Position numbers and translations under genes: made by a program | From: Candidatus Manganitrophus noduliformans | GTDB lineage: Bacteria > Nitrospirota > Nitrospiria > SBBL01 > Manganitrophaceae | Length of the DNA stretch: 64,000 nt | NCBI RefSeq assembly: GCF_012184425.1 | Contig: NZ_VTOW01000007.1 | Location: 42,189 to 106,188 of the forward strand | Direction of reading: 5' to 3' | Shown here: positions 17,072-26,260 of the stretch, one piece after another | Position numbering within the stretch: the first letter of the stretch is position 1 | Layout: each line of letters begins with the position of its first letter | The notes under the pieces: model-generated | Database searches by the model: none | What the model was told of the DNA's origin: nothing | The model's input: only the letters and a program-made list of their open reading frames with translations

Positions 17072-18228
17072 TGGAGCACCTCCTGTTCGAAATCAAGTCC
17101 GCTGATAAACACCACATCGACCTCACGGCCCGCCGCGACTTCAATGACGGGAAAAGTGTCGTTGACGAGCTTCATGTAGAAGTCGGCGAGCTTCTCCGCG
17201 GCGCTGGCCGAGCCCGCGAAGAGGCCGGCCTGAAGCGCCTTGCCCGAATCGATGGTCGAGACGGTGCCGGTCGGCTGAATCGAGACGATCGTGGCTTGCT
17301 GTTCATAAATCCCCGCCAGTCCGTCGAGGAAGCCGGCCACCAAGGTCCGGGCCAGGAGCGCCCCCTGCTTGCTGTAGACCCGGCCTAAAAGACCGTCTTT
17401 TCCGTCCTCGCCCGCGACATAGCCATCGACCTCCTTTTCGATTCGCCTTCCGCTCGGCGTGAGGCAGGAGAGGACCTTGGTTTGGAAATACACCCTCTCC
17501 CCGGAGAGATCCGCTCTTGCAAAGCCTCCGACGAAGCACTCGCGCAGATCGGCGCTCCCCCTGTTCGGAAGGACCGTTTTCCCCGTCAACTTCAGCAGCG
17601 CGGGTCGCGGGTCTCCTTTTGCGTTCTGCTTGGTCGGCGCATCCACCCCTGAGATCAGAAGCGCTTTTGTGAAGGACCAGGCGGGAATGCCGACGCTCGC
17701 GGGCTTTTCCGGCTTTTTGTCATCCGTTTTCTTCTCTTCGAATTTCGGCCGCTCCGAAGCGATCAGTCCCGTGAGGAGCCGCTTGCTCGGTTTGCTGGGC
17801 GCCTGGATCCCCGCCGTGCGGGCCGGTGATGGAGGCGGCACCATCGGAGCACCCGTCACCGGCGGTCGCGGCGCCAACTGGTCCAGGGCCGGTAGAGGAC
17901 CGGCCGCGGCGTCTTCCGGTTCAGGCGATTTAAAAGAGAACCGAGGCCCGCCTGAAGAGCGCGATACTTTCTCATTCGAGATCTCCTTCTGGAGATTCTT
18001 TACCGTCTGCTCCAGATCGGTGATCCGATCGCCCACCGTCTTGTTGAAGCTCTCCTCCGAGAGTTTTCTCTCATCGACCACTCTTACCGGCGGCCCGGCG
18101 GAGCGGCCCGGCTCCGCGGTTCCGGTAAAGATCATCGGAAGCAGAAAGAGGATTGCGACCAGAACGATCAGAACCATCCCCAAAACGATATATTTTCGGT
18201 TTTTTTCTTTTTGGGAGTTTTCGATCAT
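17068..18228 (-). CDS. traB: TraB, VirB10-like channel protein
   Basis: 386 residues (F TraB is 475). A short cytoplasmic N-terminus, one membrane helix (KYIVLGMVLIVLVAILFLLPMIF), a coiled coil (residues about 50-85) and a Pro-rich periplasmic segment precede the VirB10-like beta domain (GSADLRECFVGGFARADLSGERVYFQTKVLSC, then GYVAGEDGKDGLLGRVYSKQGALL). It spans both membranes and links TraC/TraD energy to the outer-membrane TraK-TraV core. It overlaps the following short lipoprotein gene by 4 bp. Confidence 0.94.
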   Translation of the reverse strand: MIENSQKEKNRKYIVLGMVLIVLVAILFLLPMIFTGTAEPGRSAGPPVRVVDERKLSEESFNKTVGDRITDLEQTVKNLQKEISNEKVSRSSGGPRFSFKSPEPEDAAAGPLPALDQLAPRPPVTGAPMVPPPSPARTAGIQAPSKPSKRLLTGLIASERPKFEEKKTDDKKPEKPASVGIPAWSFTKALLISGVDAPTKQNAKGDPRPALLKLTGKTVLPNRGSADLRECFVGGFARADLSGERVYFQTKVLSCLTPSGRRIEKEVDGYVAGEDGKDGLLGRVYSKQGALLARTLVAGFLDGLAGIYEQQATIVSIQPTGTVSTIDSGKALQAGLFAGSASAAEKLADFYMKLVNDTFPVIEVAAGREVDVVFISGLDFEQEVLQ

Positions 18229-18232
18229 CGCG

Positions 18233-18994
18233 CTACTCTTTTCTCGTGACCACGATCATCCGAGAGGATTCGTTCTCGGAGAGCCGAGGTTTCACGATGG
18301 TGATGGCGAGCGGATTTTTAAGATACGGCACGAAGAGCGCGTCACTGATCTCCTCGATCGCCCGATTTGTCTTGATGAGATAGACCGAGACGATAAATTC
18401 AGCGCCTTTATATTGTGTGGTGAGCAGCAGGTCGAGCTCCTCGAAGCGCATCGCCACCTCCTCGACCTTCACCGGCTGATATCCGTCCGGTGGCTCCTCA
18501 CGATAGGCGGCCCGAATCAGCCGCTCCAGGGTTTCCTCATACTCATTTCCTTTTTCAAATTGCCGCGCTTTCTCCTGATCGACAAGCGGAACCCGCAGCA
18601 CCACCGTGGTGGTCTGCATCTCCTCTTTTGGAAGCAGAATGAGGGAGAACACTCTTCCCCCGCACTCCAGATAAAGATCCCGGGGCATGCTCGAATACGA
18701 CAGGCTCATCTCGCCATCCGGACGGGTGATCTCCGAGGGGAGAAATTTGATATAGGCGTTCTTCCCTTCAAGGGTGACCTCCATCTCCTTCTCGGCCGAG
18801 TATTTCTTGCTGGTAAAAGGCTCAGGGCAGACCACGCGAATGAGTCCTCTTAGGGCGACCCCGACGTAGTGATAGCCGTCTCCTTCCACCGTCTGGATGC
18901 TCTCTTCGGCCGAGGCCGCCCCGACCGCGATGAGAAAGCATGCGACCGCGGTCGCGATCGGAATTCCCAAGGAGCGAAGGATCGTTTGATTCAT
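18233..18994 (-). CDS. traK: TraK, VirB9-like secretin-type core protein
   Basis: 253 residues with a cleavable signal peptide (ATAVACFLIAVGAASA). The body is beta-rich and matches TraK: GLIRVVCPEPFTSKKYSAEKEMEVTLEGKNAYIKFLP and SLILLPKEEMQTTTVVLRVP. It forms the outer-membrane core with TraV and TraB. It lies 4 bp before traB and directly after traE, the conserved order E-K-B. Confidence 0.93.
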   Translation of the reverse strand: MNQTILRSLGIPIATAVACFLIAVGAASAEESIQTVEGDGYHYVGVALRGLIRVVCPEPFTSKKYSAEKEMEVTLEGKNAYIKFLPSEITRPDGEMSLSYSSMPRDLYLECGGRVFSLILLPKEEMQTTTVVLRVPLVDQEKARQFEKGNEYEETLERLIRAAYREEPPDGYQPVKVEEVAMRFEELDLLLTTQYKGAEFIVSVYLIKTNRAIEEISDALFVPYLKNPLAITIVKPRLSENESSRMIVVTRKE

Positions 18995-18995
18995 C

Positions 18996-19547
18996 TTAGT
19001 CCGCCTCGATTTTGGTTACGAGAAATCGTCCGTTTCGGACGATGAAATAAAATGCGATCCGCTTGGTTTCCTCCGGCGGCTTATAAATATTCCCGATGAT
19101 CCGGCGCAATGCGCCTTCAACCACAATCGTGCCTTTTTGTTCGGAAATCATGTATTTCATCGGGTAGAAGATCTGATAGGTGTCGGTCTCCTCGATCACC
19201 TTCGCCTGCCGGTTGAGCTCTTCGCGGATGATCTTCACCAATCCGGGGTCGGTCGTAAGATACGGGAGAATCATGTCGAAGGACTGTCGTGCGTTCGCGG
19301 GACTGACCGATAAGAGCCGATCGGCCAAAAACGCGGATGTCTGCTCAAGATACGATCGGGAGACACGGTCCCCCGCGACCTGATATTCCCGCTCGAAGCT
19401 GGGCGGGGTCACCGTGACCGCTTTGTTCGTATACAGCCGGTAGAAGGCGAAGCTCATCACCGTCAAGGCAAGCGCCATCGCCAGGCTCATGACGCTGAGA
19501 ATATAGTTCTCCTTCCCTAGTTTCGTCCATTCGTTATACCAAGACAT
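18996..19547 (-). CDS. traE: TraE, VirB8-like protein
   Basis: 183 residues. One N-terminal membrane helix (SVMSLAMALALTVMSFAFYRLY) and a periplasmic domain with RVSRSYLEQTSAFLADRLLSVSPANARQSF, typical of TraE. ATG at 19547 has AAGGGGCGG upstream; a longer frame to 19613 has no such site. It is needed for pilus assembly, probably as an assembly platform. Between traL and traK, as in F. Confidence 0.92.
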   Translation of the reverse strand: MSWYNEWTKLGKENYILSVMSLAMALALTVMSFAFYRLYTNKAVTVTPPSFEREYQVAGDRVSRSYLEQTSAFLADRLLSVSPANARQSFDMILPYLTTDPGLVKIIREELNRQAKVIEETDTYQIFYPMKYMISEQKGTIVVEGALRRIIGNIYKPPEETKRIAFYFIVRNGRFLVTKIEAD

Positions 19548-19588
19548 TTTCCGCCCCTTCGATTGATGAACCGGCTCGTTTGTCCCGA

Positions 19589-19867
19589 TCACCGGATGAA
19601 CTGCACAATCCAAAACTCCGGAATCCGGGCCGGAATCCCATACAGCCCGTATGAGTAGAGCAGGTGCCAGACGAACCCCGGCTGCTTGTTTTCTTTGGCT
19701 CGGGTATAGGCTTTCAGGAAGAGAAAGCCGATGCCCGCTCCGATGATCGGGTGCTCCGTGAGAATGCCGACCAAGGGCCCCCCGGCGAGGAATAGCAGCT
19801 CATCCAGCTCCCACCAGAGTATCTGCGGCATCGCGTCCAGATATTTCGGGATATAATGCGGATCCAT
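19589..19867 (-). CDS. traL: TraL, VirB3-like pilus assembly protein
   Basis: 92 residues: YIPKYLDAMPQILWWELDE, then two membrane segments (LLFLAGGPLVGILTEHPIIGAGIGFLFL) and a short C-terminus (GLYGIPARIPEFWIVQFIR). These are the recognised features of TraL. GGAG lies 7 bases before ATG. It opens the L-E-K-B-V-C block. Confidence 0.92.
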   Translation of the reverse strand: MDPHYIPKYLDAMPQILWWELDELLFLAGGPLVGILTEHPIIGAGIGFLFLKAYTRAKENKQPGFVWHLLYSYGLYGIPARIPEFWIVQFIR

Positions 19868-19878
19868 CGGGAATCTCC

Positions 19879-20955
19879 TTATTCTGCGATTCGCTCGCTC
19901 TGCAACGCCGTCGCGATCCGTCGCAGAGCGCCGCTTCCTGATTTCTCCTGAATCTGTCCGATCAAAAACTCAAAAGAAGCATCCCCATCGATGTGGTAAT
20001 ACGTCCCTACCTCCGCGTTTTCGATCAGGCCCTCTCCCCCGGAATCCTCCGAGACCCGAATGGATGGAACATAAACAAGGGCGGGAACCTGGTGGATGTT
20101 GTAGCGCCGGAACAGATTCGGATCGATCTCAAGGCGCACTGAAAACCGCTCGCACGCCGTTTTATGTGCGAGGCAGTCCGGATTTTTTAGCAGAATGCCC
20201 ATGGCGAATTCCTGCAGCGGCTTGCTTCGCTTCATTCCTCCGACATAACCTCGCAACACCATCACGATATTCGGGTCATGCAGCCGAGCCAGCGCCGCGG
20301 CGTAGGTGCGAAGGGTTTCTTGCGGCAGACTCGATGAGATAAAAAGATAGATCCGCTCGGAGGAAGGGAGGATTCCGGCCGGGGGGCGCGCCGGGATCTC
20401 CCGGTTGAGGCTGTCGGAGGCGTCGGGGTGGAATCTCCGGCCGATCGCCTCCTGACCTCTTTTGATTCGGTCCTGCGTCTCGTCGGAGCGGAAGGAATCG
20501 ACACTCCTCCCGGCGCGCTCCTCCATCTCCCGCGTCGTGAGATTCTCCGGCACGGTCAGGCGATTCGCGCCGATCTTCGCCTCGTTCATAGATTGCCTCA
20601 GTGATTCCGGATCGCTCGATCCGACATATTGCGCTCTCCAGAACTTTCCATTCACATAGATCCGGATCACCGCGACGGATGGATCGAGTCGCGCGGTCAA
20701 TTTTCCCGCCGCCAGGTCGCATTCGAAAGAGGCCGACCGAAGATAAATCGACTCTCCTTCGATCGCTTCGATTTGGTCGCATCCGCTCTGCGGCTCGAAT
20801 TCGATCGCGCGAGCCTCCCCCCCCGCCTCGGATCGCCAGCCGAAGATGAACACCGCCAGAAGCAGAAGAGAGAGGATCATGATCAGAAGACCGCGGCGGC
20901 TGAGGATCGAATGAGGGGTGCCTCGGCCCGCTTGCTCGAATATTCTAGAGCGCAC
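19879..20955 (-). CDS. trbC: TrbC, F-type pilus assembly protein
   Basis: 358 residues, longer than F TrbC (212). A membrane anchor (LLIMILSLLLLAVFIFGW) precedes an N-terminal extension with ECDLAAGKL and a middle low-complexity part. The TrbC domain is at 205-345: RIYLFISSSLPQETLRTYAAA, NIVMVLRGYVGGMKRS, then IDPNLFRRYNIHQVPALVYVPS, a thioredoxin-like pattern without active Cys pair. The GTG start has GGAG 8 bases upstream and overlaps the end of traU by 11 bp. In F the gene also follows traU. The added N-terminal part is unusual. Confidence 0.88.
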   Translation of the reverse strand: MRSRIFEQAGRGTPHSILSRRGLLIMILSLLLLAVFIFGWRSEAGGEARAIEFEPQSGCDQIEAIEGESIYLRSASFECDLAAGKLTARLDPSVAVIRIYVNGKFWRAQYVGSSDPESLRQSMNEAKIGANRLTVPENLTTREMEERAGRSVDSFRSDETQDRIKRGQEAIGRRFHPDASDSLNREIPARPPAGILPSSERIYLFISSSLPQETLRTYAAALARLHDPNIVMVLRGYVGGMKRSKPLQEFAMGILLKNPDCLAHKTACERFSVRLEIDPNLFRRYNIHQVPALVYVPSIRVSEDSGGEGLIENAEVGTYYHIDGDASFEFLIGQIQEKSGSGALRRIATALQSERIAE

Positions 20956-21955
20956 AGCATTTTCTCCGATTGAAAATGACCCAAAGAAAATTGTCGTTCA
21001 CGTTTCCTCCCGCCCGAAAGGGCGGGTTTTTCATGCTCCCCCAGATCAGGCTGCTTCGTCCGATCGGCTGGCAGGTGGAATCGCGCACCGGCTTCGCCAT
21101 CTGAATCCGGTAATTGTGCTTCACCCAGATCGGTGTGGGGACACAGGCGCACAGATTGATTCCGGCATCACAAACCAGCAATTCCCGAGACAGTTTATAG
21201 ATCATCCTGGCGGCGATCGCCGCGTTGGCCTGAATATAGGCATCCTCATTGACGTGTCCCGTGAGCGGATAGGCGGAACCCCACGACCCCATGCACCAGA
21301 ACAGCGCGGAGAGAGGCAGCCCGCTGTTGGCCGCGACACTGTCCGCGATGCAAGAGAGCTGCGAGACGGGGTTGGCGAAGAGCAGCGCCTCCGGATTGAT
21401 CATGAAGGCGAGCATGTCGTTGTTCCAAAGGGGGTCGATTTCCGTGATGTAGGCCAGATCGAATCCGGAGTGCTCCACACAGACGTAGTCGACGAGCAGC
21501 TCCAGGATGGCCCAGACCGGAAAGATATAGTAATGCGCCTGGGCGAAAGTGCTCACGCCGGCATGCTGCTGACTTCCGACCCGGCTGTTGGCCCCTCCGA
21601 AGAAGCCGTTCGAGGGATTCGCGAAGGAGGCCCCCAGCGCCGGAAAGTAGTAGGGATCCTTCACCGTTTCCACCAAGCGGCGGGGCTCCCAAAAGCTGAT
21701 CGGGATTCCGGGCCGAAAGAAGACCGGCGGCGGGGCCGGACAGATGCAGGGGACGAATTCGGCGTCGGGTGGATCGGGCATATCGCCGGGGATGGCGGTA
21801 ATCCCGCCGATCTTGATCGGAAAGATGCAATTCCAGCAGACCTCTTTGACCGGATTCATCGGTGTTCCGCTCGGAGCGGCCATGGCCGTATGCCCGGCGA
21901 GACACAGAGCCAGGGCGGCGGCAAAGAGGAGGATGTGATACCGCCGCGTTTTCAT
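20945..21955 (-). CDS. traU: TraU, pilus assembly and DNA transfer protein
   Basis: 336 residues with a signal peptide (HILLFAAALALCLAGHTAMA). Conserved TraU features are visible: VCWNCIFPIKIGG, CICPAPPPVFFRPGIPISFWEPRRLVE, and Cys-rich segments LSCIADS, ALFWCMGSWG and NLCACVPTPIW. It is periplasmic and disulfide-rich, a probable DsbC client. ATG at 21955 is chosen because it starts the signal peptide directly and has CCGGAG upstream; the frame extends further to 22021. Confidence 0.94.
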   Translation of the reverse strand: MKTRRYHILLFAAALALCLAGHTAMAAPSGTPMNPVKEVCWNCIFPIKIGGITAIPGDMPDPPDAEFVPCICPAPPPVFFRPGIPISFWEPRRLVETVKDPYYFPALGASFANPSNGFFGGANSRVGSQQHAGVSTFAQAHYYIFPVWAILELLVDYVCVEHSGFDLAYITEIDPLWNNDMLAFMINPEALLFANPVSQLSCIADSVAANSGLPLSALFWCMGSWGSAYPLTGHVNEDAYIQANAAIAARMIYKLSRELLVCDAGINLCACVPTPIWVKHNYRIQMAKPVRDSTCQPIGRSSLIWGSMKNPPFRAGGNVNDNFLWVIFNRRKCCAL

Positions 21956-21983
21956 GAGATCGACGCTCCGGAAGCCGAAGCGC

Positions 21984-22661
21984 CTATCGTGGCTGTTTTT
22001 TTCCAGGCGGCTCAATTTCATGCACCTCGATCATTGATCCTTTTTGAATCGCCACGGCCGGAACAGCGGTCAGATTCATGCGCGAGAGGAGGCTGCCGTT
22101 CGCGTAGAAGACGGGCCGTTTAAATTTCTCCATCAGCTCGAAGTAATTCCCATCGGTGAGCAGCAGCATCGCGCGGGGCTCCTTCGCGTAAGAAGAAGCG
22201 CCATACCAATTGACCTGGTCCGGATCCGATCCGTCGATGAAAACCAAGATATTGGGAAGGGATACATATTGAAGCGGGTTGAACGTGAACCCGCTTGGAT
22301 AAAGGACCCCTCCCCTCCCGTCCGGAATCTCCTGTGTCAGGGTATAGGTCATATCGACCGGATAGCTGCGAGCGACTCGGGCGCGCGGCACGGAGATCAG
22401 ACCGCTCGGCCGATACGACTGAATCATTTTCTCCATCTTTTTCTTCTCAAGGAGCTTCTCCCAGTTCACCCGCTTCGCGGCTTCTTCGATTTCAATCAGC
22501 GCGTCCGGCTCCGCGATCGGATAGGTGGCGCCGACCGTGCCGAGGCGGACTCCCCTCCCGGAGGGTTTGATTTCCGGCGCCGCGAAGGTGTCGGAAACCG
22601 CGCCCGCGGATAGGAAGATCATTACGATGACCCTAAGGCTGCAGGTTGCGATAAAACGCAT
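21984..22661 (-). CDS. traW: TraW, pilus assembly protein
   Basis: 225 residues with a signal peptide (VIVMIFLSAGAVSDTFA). The start of the mature part, GTVGATYPIAEPDALIEIEE, and the later LPNILVFIDGSDPDQVNWY, are typical of TraW, a periplasmic protein acting with TrbC and TraU. It overlaps the end of traN by 29 bp and is followed by traU, the order N-W-U-trbC being a permutation of F. Confidence 0.93.
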   Translation of the reverse strand: MRFIATCSLRVIVMIFLSAGAVSDTFAAPEIKPSGRGVRLGTVGATYPIAEPDALIEIEEAAKRVNWEKLLEKKKMEKMIQSYRPSGLISVPRARVARSYPVDMTYTLTQEIPDGRGGVLYPSGFTFNPLQYVSLPNILVFIDGSDPDQVNWYGASSYAKEPRAMLLLTDGNYFELMEKFKRPVFYANGSLLSRMNLTAVPAVAIQKGSMIEVHEIEPPGKKQPR

Positions 22662-24177
22662 CGATTTTGTTTCCTATCTCTTGTTGGACCGCGATGTCGC
22701 CGCGGGGAACCACCCCATCCAAAGGAAGCGCGACCTGACTGAAATCGATGTATTGGAGCTCTTCCGGTGTAAGACCGATACAGTTGGGGGCCGCGGTGCT
22801 CCCCCATTGACCGTCGGGGGCGAAATTCGTCAGTTGTCCCCTTCCCTGCTCTTGGATCACCCGGGCCAGCTTCGAGTTAAAACAGCAGTAGACGTTGGCG
22901 CGCTGCACGCAGCCGACCAGCGGCCAGCGGGTTTTGCAGTAATCGCCGATGAAATGACAGCTCTCCGCATCGCGCAGTGTATTCGTCCGCCACTCGTTCT
23001 CGGTGCAATACTCCCGGAAGATCAGAAAATCTTCCCGCGCGTTGTCGCAGCAATCAAAGAACGATGTTCCCGCCCCCGCGGGCCGGCACTCCCCTGGCGT
23101 TCCGTTAAAGATGTAGAGAGGACCGAGACACATTCCGCTGCTTGGATCGACTTGCCCGTCGTTCTGGTAGGCGGTCATGTCCGGGGTCACGGTTTGGGGG
23201 GGATTCGCGGTCAGATCGATGCACCGGTTCGACGAGCACTGATAGGCGCCATTGTTGTTCATGCAGCTGTATTCTCCTCCGAGGGGACAGGTGGAGTCCC
23301 CCTCATAACATTCGTTTCGATTGCTGTCATAGGTTCCGACTGCGCACTGAGGCGGGGCTTGACAGACCCCGGCGGCGCTATCGAGGAGATACCCGCTCGG
23401 GCAGCCATCATAGGGCCGCTCCCATTGGGCTGAATAGCAGCGATCGTCCTGAAGATTGAAGCAGAATCCCTCCCCGAACCACTCGCTGCCGGGCTGGAGC
23501 CGAACCGCTGCCGGCGCAATTGCGTATGTAAGACGAACGTGTTCTTTGAGGTAACCTGCGGCGGCCTGTCGATTCGCTTGGGGTCCGGACTGGCTCGCAC
23601 TCCACCAATTTCCTCCGGAAAAGTCCGAGGAGGAGCTCCAAGCACCTCCGGTCGTCAGGCTCCAATAGGTGGTCCTCGCCACGGTGCTGCTGGCAATCGC
23701 CAATCCGTTTTCCTCAAAGGATCGGATCATTTGAGGACCGCCCGGATTGGTCACCGTGAGGTCGTATAGACCGTCATCGGTCAAATCGATTTGTAATCGG
23801 AACGCCCAGAGGCCGGATTGTCCCACCAGTTCCATAAAGAGCCACGGCCTCCATACCTGCTGAATCGGCGCCTCGCATCGATCCGAATTTCCATTGATGC
23901 CGCCGCCGGGGGGGCAGATCGGCTGTCGATAGGTCGCAGTGCAGCCGACGGCGCCGACGGGACAGAGCGGACCCTCCGGTGTGTTCATGCACTGACCGCT
24001 CTCCGCACTTCCGGTGGTCGCGCCGTCCCCGTTGAGGTCCTGGCCGCAGACTAAGTTTTGAGCGGCAGCGGATGAGAGGGATGAAGCAAGAAACAAGAAA
24101 ATCGACAGGATCGCCTCGGCCATCATCCCCGCCGATTTAGGTTGTACGCTCTCTTCGGAGTGCGGCGTCATCGTCAT
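22633..24177 (-). CDS. traN: TraN-like cysteine-rich mating-pair protein (first of two)
   Basis: 514 residues with a signal peptide (AILSIFLFLASSLSSAAAQ). About 30 cysteines are spread through repeats such as CPLGGEYSCMNNNGAYQC and the C-terminal block FFDCCDNAREDF, TRWPLVGCVQRANVYCCF, which is the conserved TraN end (tight core of paired Cys). F-type TraN sits in the outer membrane and stabilises mating pairs. The next gene upstream but one also resembles TraN, so functions may be divided. Its ATG overlaps the stop of a 59-residue ORF (ATGA). Confidence 0.82.
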   Translation of the reverse strand: MTMTPHSEESVQPKSAGMMAEAILSIFLFLASSLSSAAAQNLVCGQDLNGDGATTGSAESGQCMNTPEGPLCPVGAVGCTATYRQPICPPGGGINGNSDRCEAPIQQVWRPWLFMELVGQSGLWAFRLQIDLTDDGLYDLTVTNPGGPQMIRSFEENGLAIASSTVARTTYWSLTTGGAWSSSSDFSGGNWWSASQSGPQANRQAAAGYLKEHVRLTYAIAPAAVRLQPGSEWFGEGFCFNLQDDRCYSAQWERPYDGCPSGYLLDSAAGVCQAPPQCAVGTYDSNRNECYEGDSTCPLGGEYSCMNNNGAYQCSSNRCIDLTANPPQTVTPDMTAYQNDGQVDPSSGMCLGPLYIFNGTPGECRPAGAGTSFFDCCDNAREDFLIFREYCTENEWRTNTLRDAESCHFIGDYCKTRWPLVGCVQRANVYCCFNSKLARVIQEQGRGQLTNFAPDGQWGSTAAPNCIGLTPEELQYIDFSQVALPLDGVVPRGDIAVQQEIGNKIDAFYRNLQP

Positions 24178-24353
24178 CGGGAATGCCCCCAGTGGCGATC
24201 CATTCTCTCTTTTAAAATGTTCTTCAGAACCACCGCGTCTCCGTATGCTTGAACAGAGTCTCTCTCCAGCGCTGTTTTGAGCGTGAGTTTCAGCCAGCTC
24301 GAAATCGTCGGATCTCTCATAATGTCTCTGATCTTTTTGTCGAATCCGTTCAC
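24174..24353 (-). CDS. Uncharacterised 59-residue protein between the two TraN-like genes
   Basis: A GTG-started ORF too short for ordinary gene finding. It begins 8 bp after the stop of the upstream TraN-like gene and its TGA overlaps the ATG of the downstream traN, so it fills the gap with coupling at the downstream end. The translation contains DKKIRDIMRDPTISSWLKL and LKTALERDSVQAYGDAVVL: an amphipathic, charged, all-helical protein with no signal peptide or membrane segment, so probably cytoplasmic. I do not recognise its family. GGTAGGG may serve as ribosome site. Confidence 0.65.
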   Translation of the reverse strand: MNGFDKKIRDIMRDPTISSWLKLTLKTALERDSVQAYGDAVVLKNILKERMDRHWGHSR

Positions 24354-24361
24354 ATTGAACC

Positions 24362-26248
24362 CTACCGTCTCACGCCGCTGCTGCAGATCAAATCCTCACC
24401 CGCCCGTTCCAAGGCACTCATCAGAGCCGCCGCCTCCGCGAATTCATCGATGCACTGGCAGTCTTTGAGGAGCTCTTCCCCGGGCCCGGCCGGACACGAA
24501 CCGCCGCCGCAGCTTCTGTAGAAAAACTCATAGCTCTGGGTCGAGGTCCGGAACTGGCCGGTGTGCCCCGCCGCGCCCGCGTCTGTATCCTGAATCGGAC
24601 GCCTGGTTTTACACGCCATCTCGCATCCCGCAAACGTGGCTCGCGCCGGCGTTCCAATCGAGCCGCCGATGCTGACCCAGCTTCCATTCTCATCCTGCCT
24701 GAAATCCTGAAAGCGGACGGAGGCGCTCTGATCGGTCACGCTCTGCGTCACGGAGGACATTCTCCGGCGCGCGTCATCGAAATTGAAACCATCGCCGATC
24801 CGACATTGATAGGAGCGCGTTTTCTCCCACCAGGCGCGGCAGATGTGGTAACTCGACGCCGATCCGTTTAACGTCACGCAGGATTCGATCGGAGAGAGCC
24901 CTGTCGGATTGAAAATGCGAAAAGTCGCGACGCCATCGACGATTTCCTCCCGAAGGGAGCATTCGGGGTCTGAATCGAGCGCGCTGCAGCTGTCGGTGGT
25001 CGCCTCTGAGAGGACGTCCGACCGTCGTGTACAGAGCCGGTAGTAGTCGTAGCTGTCATAGGTACACCGATCGAGCCCATCGCGTTGGCTTCGATTTCGG
25101 AAAGACTCCGCCGAGGTGCCCAGGAATACCGCGCCTTCCGGAACGGAAGCATGCGGGGCGGCGGCCGGCGGGTTGCAATAATCCGAGACGCGGGAGCATC
25201 GGCAGTCGTTGTTGCCGCGAAACGTTCCGCTGAGGACCTTTAAGATCACCGTCTGCTCATTCGACTGCAGCGCCCCGGCCGGGGGAGGAAACTGACAGAG
25301 AGTGTTGACCGAAGCGACGTTCACCGACCGCTCCAGGCGACACCGGCGTATTTCCGCGGTCTGATCCCGCGCGGCCGGGGAAGTCGTCAGCAGCGGATAG
25401 GCGCTCCCCGGATCGGCCGACTGCGCGGCGAGTTCCGCATCGAGCGCGCCGGCGATCGCGACCGGGTCATTGAATAGGAGCTCGCGCGCGACGGTCGCCG
25501 GCGCCGGCGTGCAGGACCCGGCGTTTTGACCGAAATAGGTGATTGCGCTCCCATCAATGCGGACATCGCTGATAGCGTAGTTCGGATTGCTTTTCTGAAG
25601 AGCGCCGACAACACCCCCGCCCAACGTGGTGAGAATCGATCCGAGATTCGAAAAGGCAAGGTTGTTTCCACAGCTGGCATTGATACAGAAGCAGCCGCCC
25701 AGCGCGGTCGGAGTCGCGTTTTGCAATCCAGCCCGCCCATCGCTTCCGGCGGTCCAGCGATAATACCGGCAGTTGTTCCAGGTGCCTGGATCGCAGGAGA
25801 TGATTCCGTTTCCGCAGATTCCCGATACACCGAACGGAACCTGGTAGGAGGCGTCTCCGGTCCCATCCAGGTCGGTGTCCTGGCCGATGATCACCTGGGA
25901 GAGATCTCCTGTCGCGGAGGGGACGGCCAGAAGATTCAGGAATTCCGTCGAAGCGGGGCAGGAGAGCCGGGAGGTAAAATTCTGCCTGCCATCGAGCGTG
26001 GTCATCGGAGTGTTTCCGAGGAGCGGATTCGTGAATTCTTGCAGCCCTTGGAGGGTGCCGAGGCGATCCAGCGCGAGGCGGCCGGCCGCATCGCCCGACG
26101 CCGCGGGGTTTTGTGCGAAGGTCCAGGAAGCGGCGAGCAGCAGCGTCATCATCGCGCTCAGGAAGGCTTCTGAAAAACAACCCTTCCGATTGCGAGCCGC
26201 CGAAGCTATCGGGTTTCTATTTTCCTCACACGATTCGAGCCGGATCAT
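24362..26248 (-). CDS. TraN-like cysteine-rich conjugation protein (second, larger)
   Basis: 628 residues. After a signal segment (FLSAMMTLLLAASWTFAQ) come NNCRYYRWTAGSDGRAGLQ and GGCFCINASCGNNLAFSNL, then VVGALQKSNPNYAISDVRIDG and ITYFGQNAGSC, the pattern known from the N-terminal part of TraN proteins of integrative conjugative elements. More than 30 Cys are present, and the C-terminus (SYEFFYRSCGGGSCPAGPGEELLKDCQC) is also Cys-rich. It is probably an outer-membrane or surface protein for mating contact. AGAGGA precedes the ATG. Having two such genes in one operon is unusual and may mean a split of one ancestral large TraN. Confidence 0.8.
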   Translation of the reverse strand: MIRLESCEENRNPIASAARNRKGCFSEAFLSAMMTLLLAASWTFAQNPAASGDAAGRLALDRLGTLQGLQEFTNPLLGNTPMTTLDGRQNFTSRLSCPASTEFLNLLAVPSATGDLSQVIIGQDTDLDGTGDASYQVPFGVSGICGNGIISCDPGTWNNCRYYRWTAGSDGRAGLQNATPTALGGCFCINASCGNNLAFSNLGSILTTLGGGVVGALQKSNPNYAISDVRIDGSAITYFGQNAGSCTPAPATVARELLFNDPVAIAGALDAELAAQSADPGSAYPLLTTSPAARDQTAEIRRCRLERSVNVASVNTLCQFPPPAGALQSNEQTVILKVLSGTFRGNNDCRCSRVSDYCNPPAAAPHASVPEGAVFLGTSAESFRNRSQRDGLDRCTYDSYDYYRLCTRRSDVLSEATTDSCSALDSDPECSLREEIVDGVATFRIFNPTGLSPIESCVTLNGSASSYHICRAWWEKTRSYQCRIGDGFNFDDARRRMSSVTQSVTDQSASVRFQDFRQDENGSWVSIGGSIGTPARATFAGCEMACKTRRPIQDTDAGAAGHTGQFRTSTQSYEFFYRSCGGGSCPAGPGEELLKDCQCIDEFAEAAALMSALERAGEDLICSSGVRR

Positions 26249-26260
26249 CTTTGTCCTCTG

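Noticed and set aside
20918..22123. Long rightward open frame opposite traU/traW
   Set aside because: Shadow of traU and traW, which have full family motifs; biased composition.
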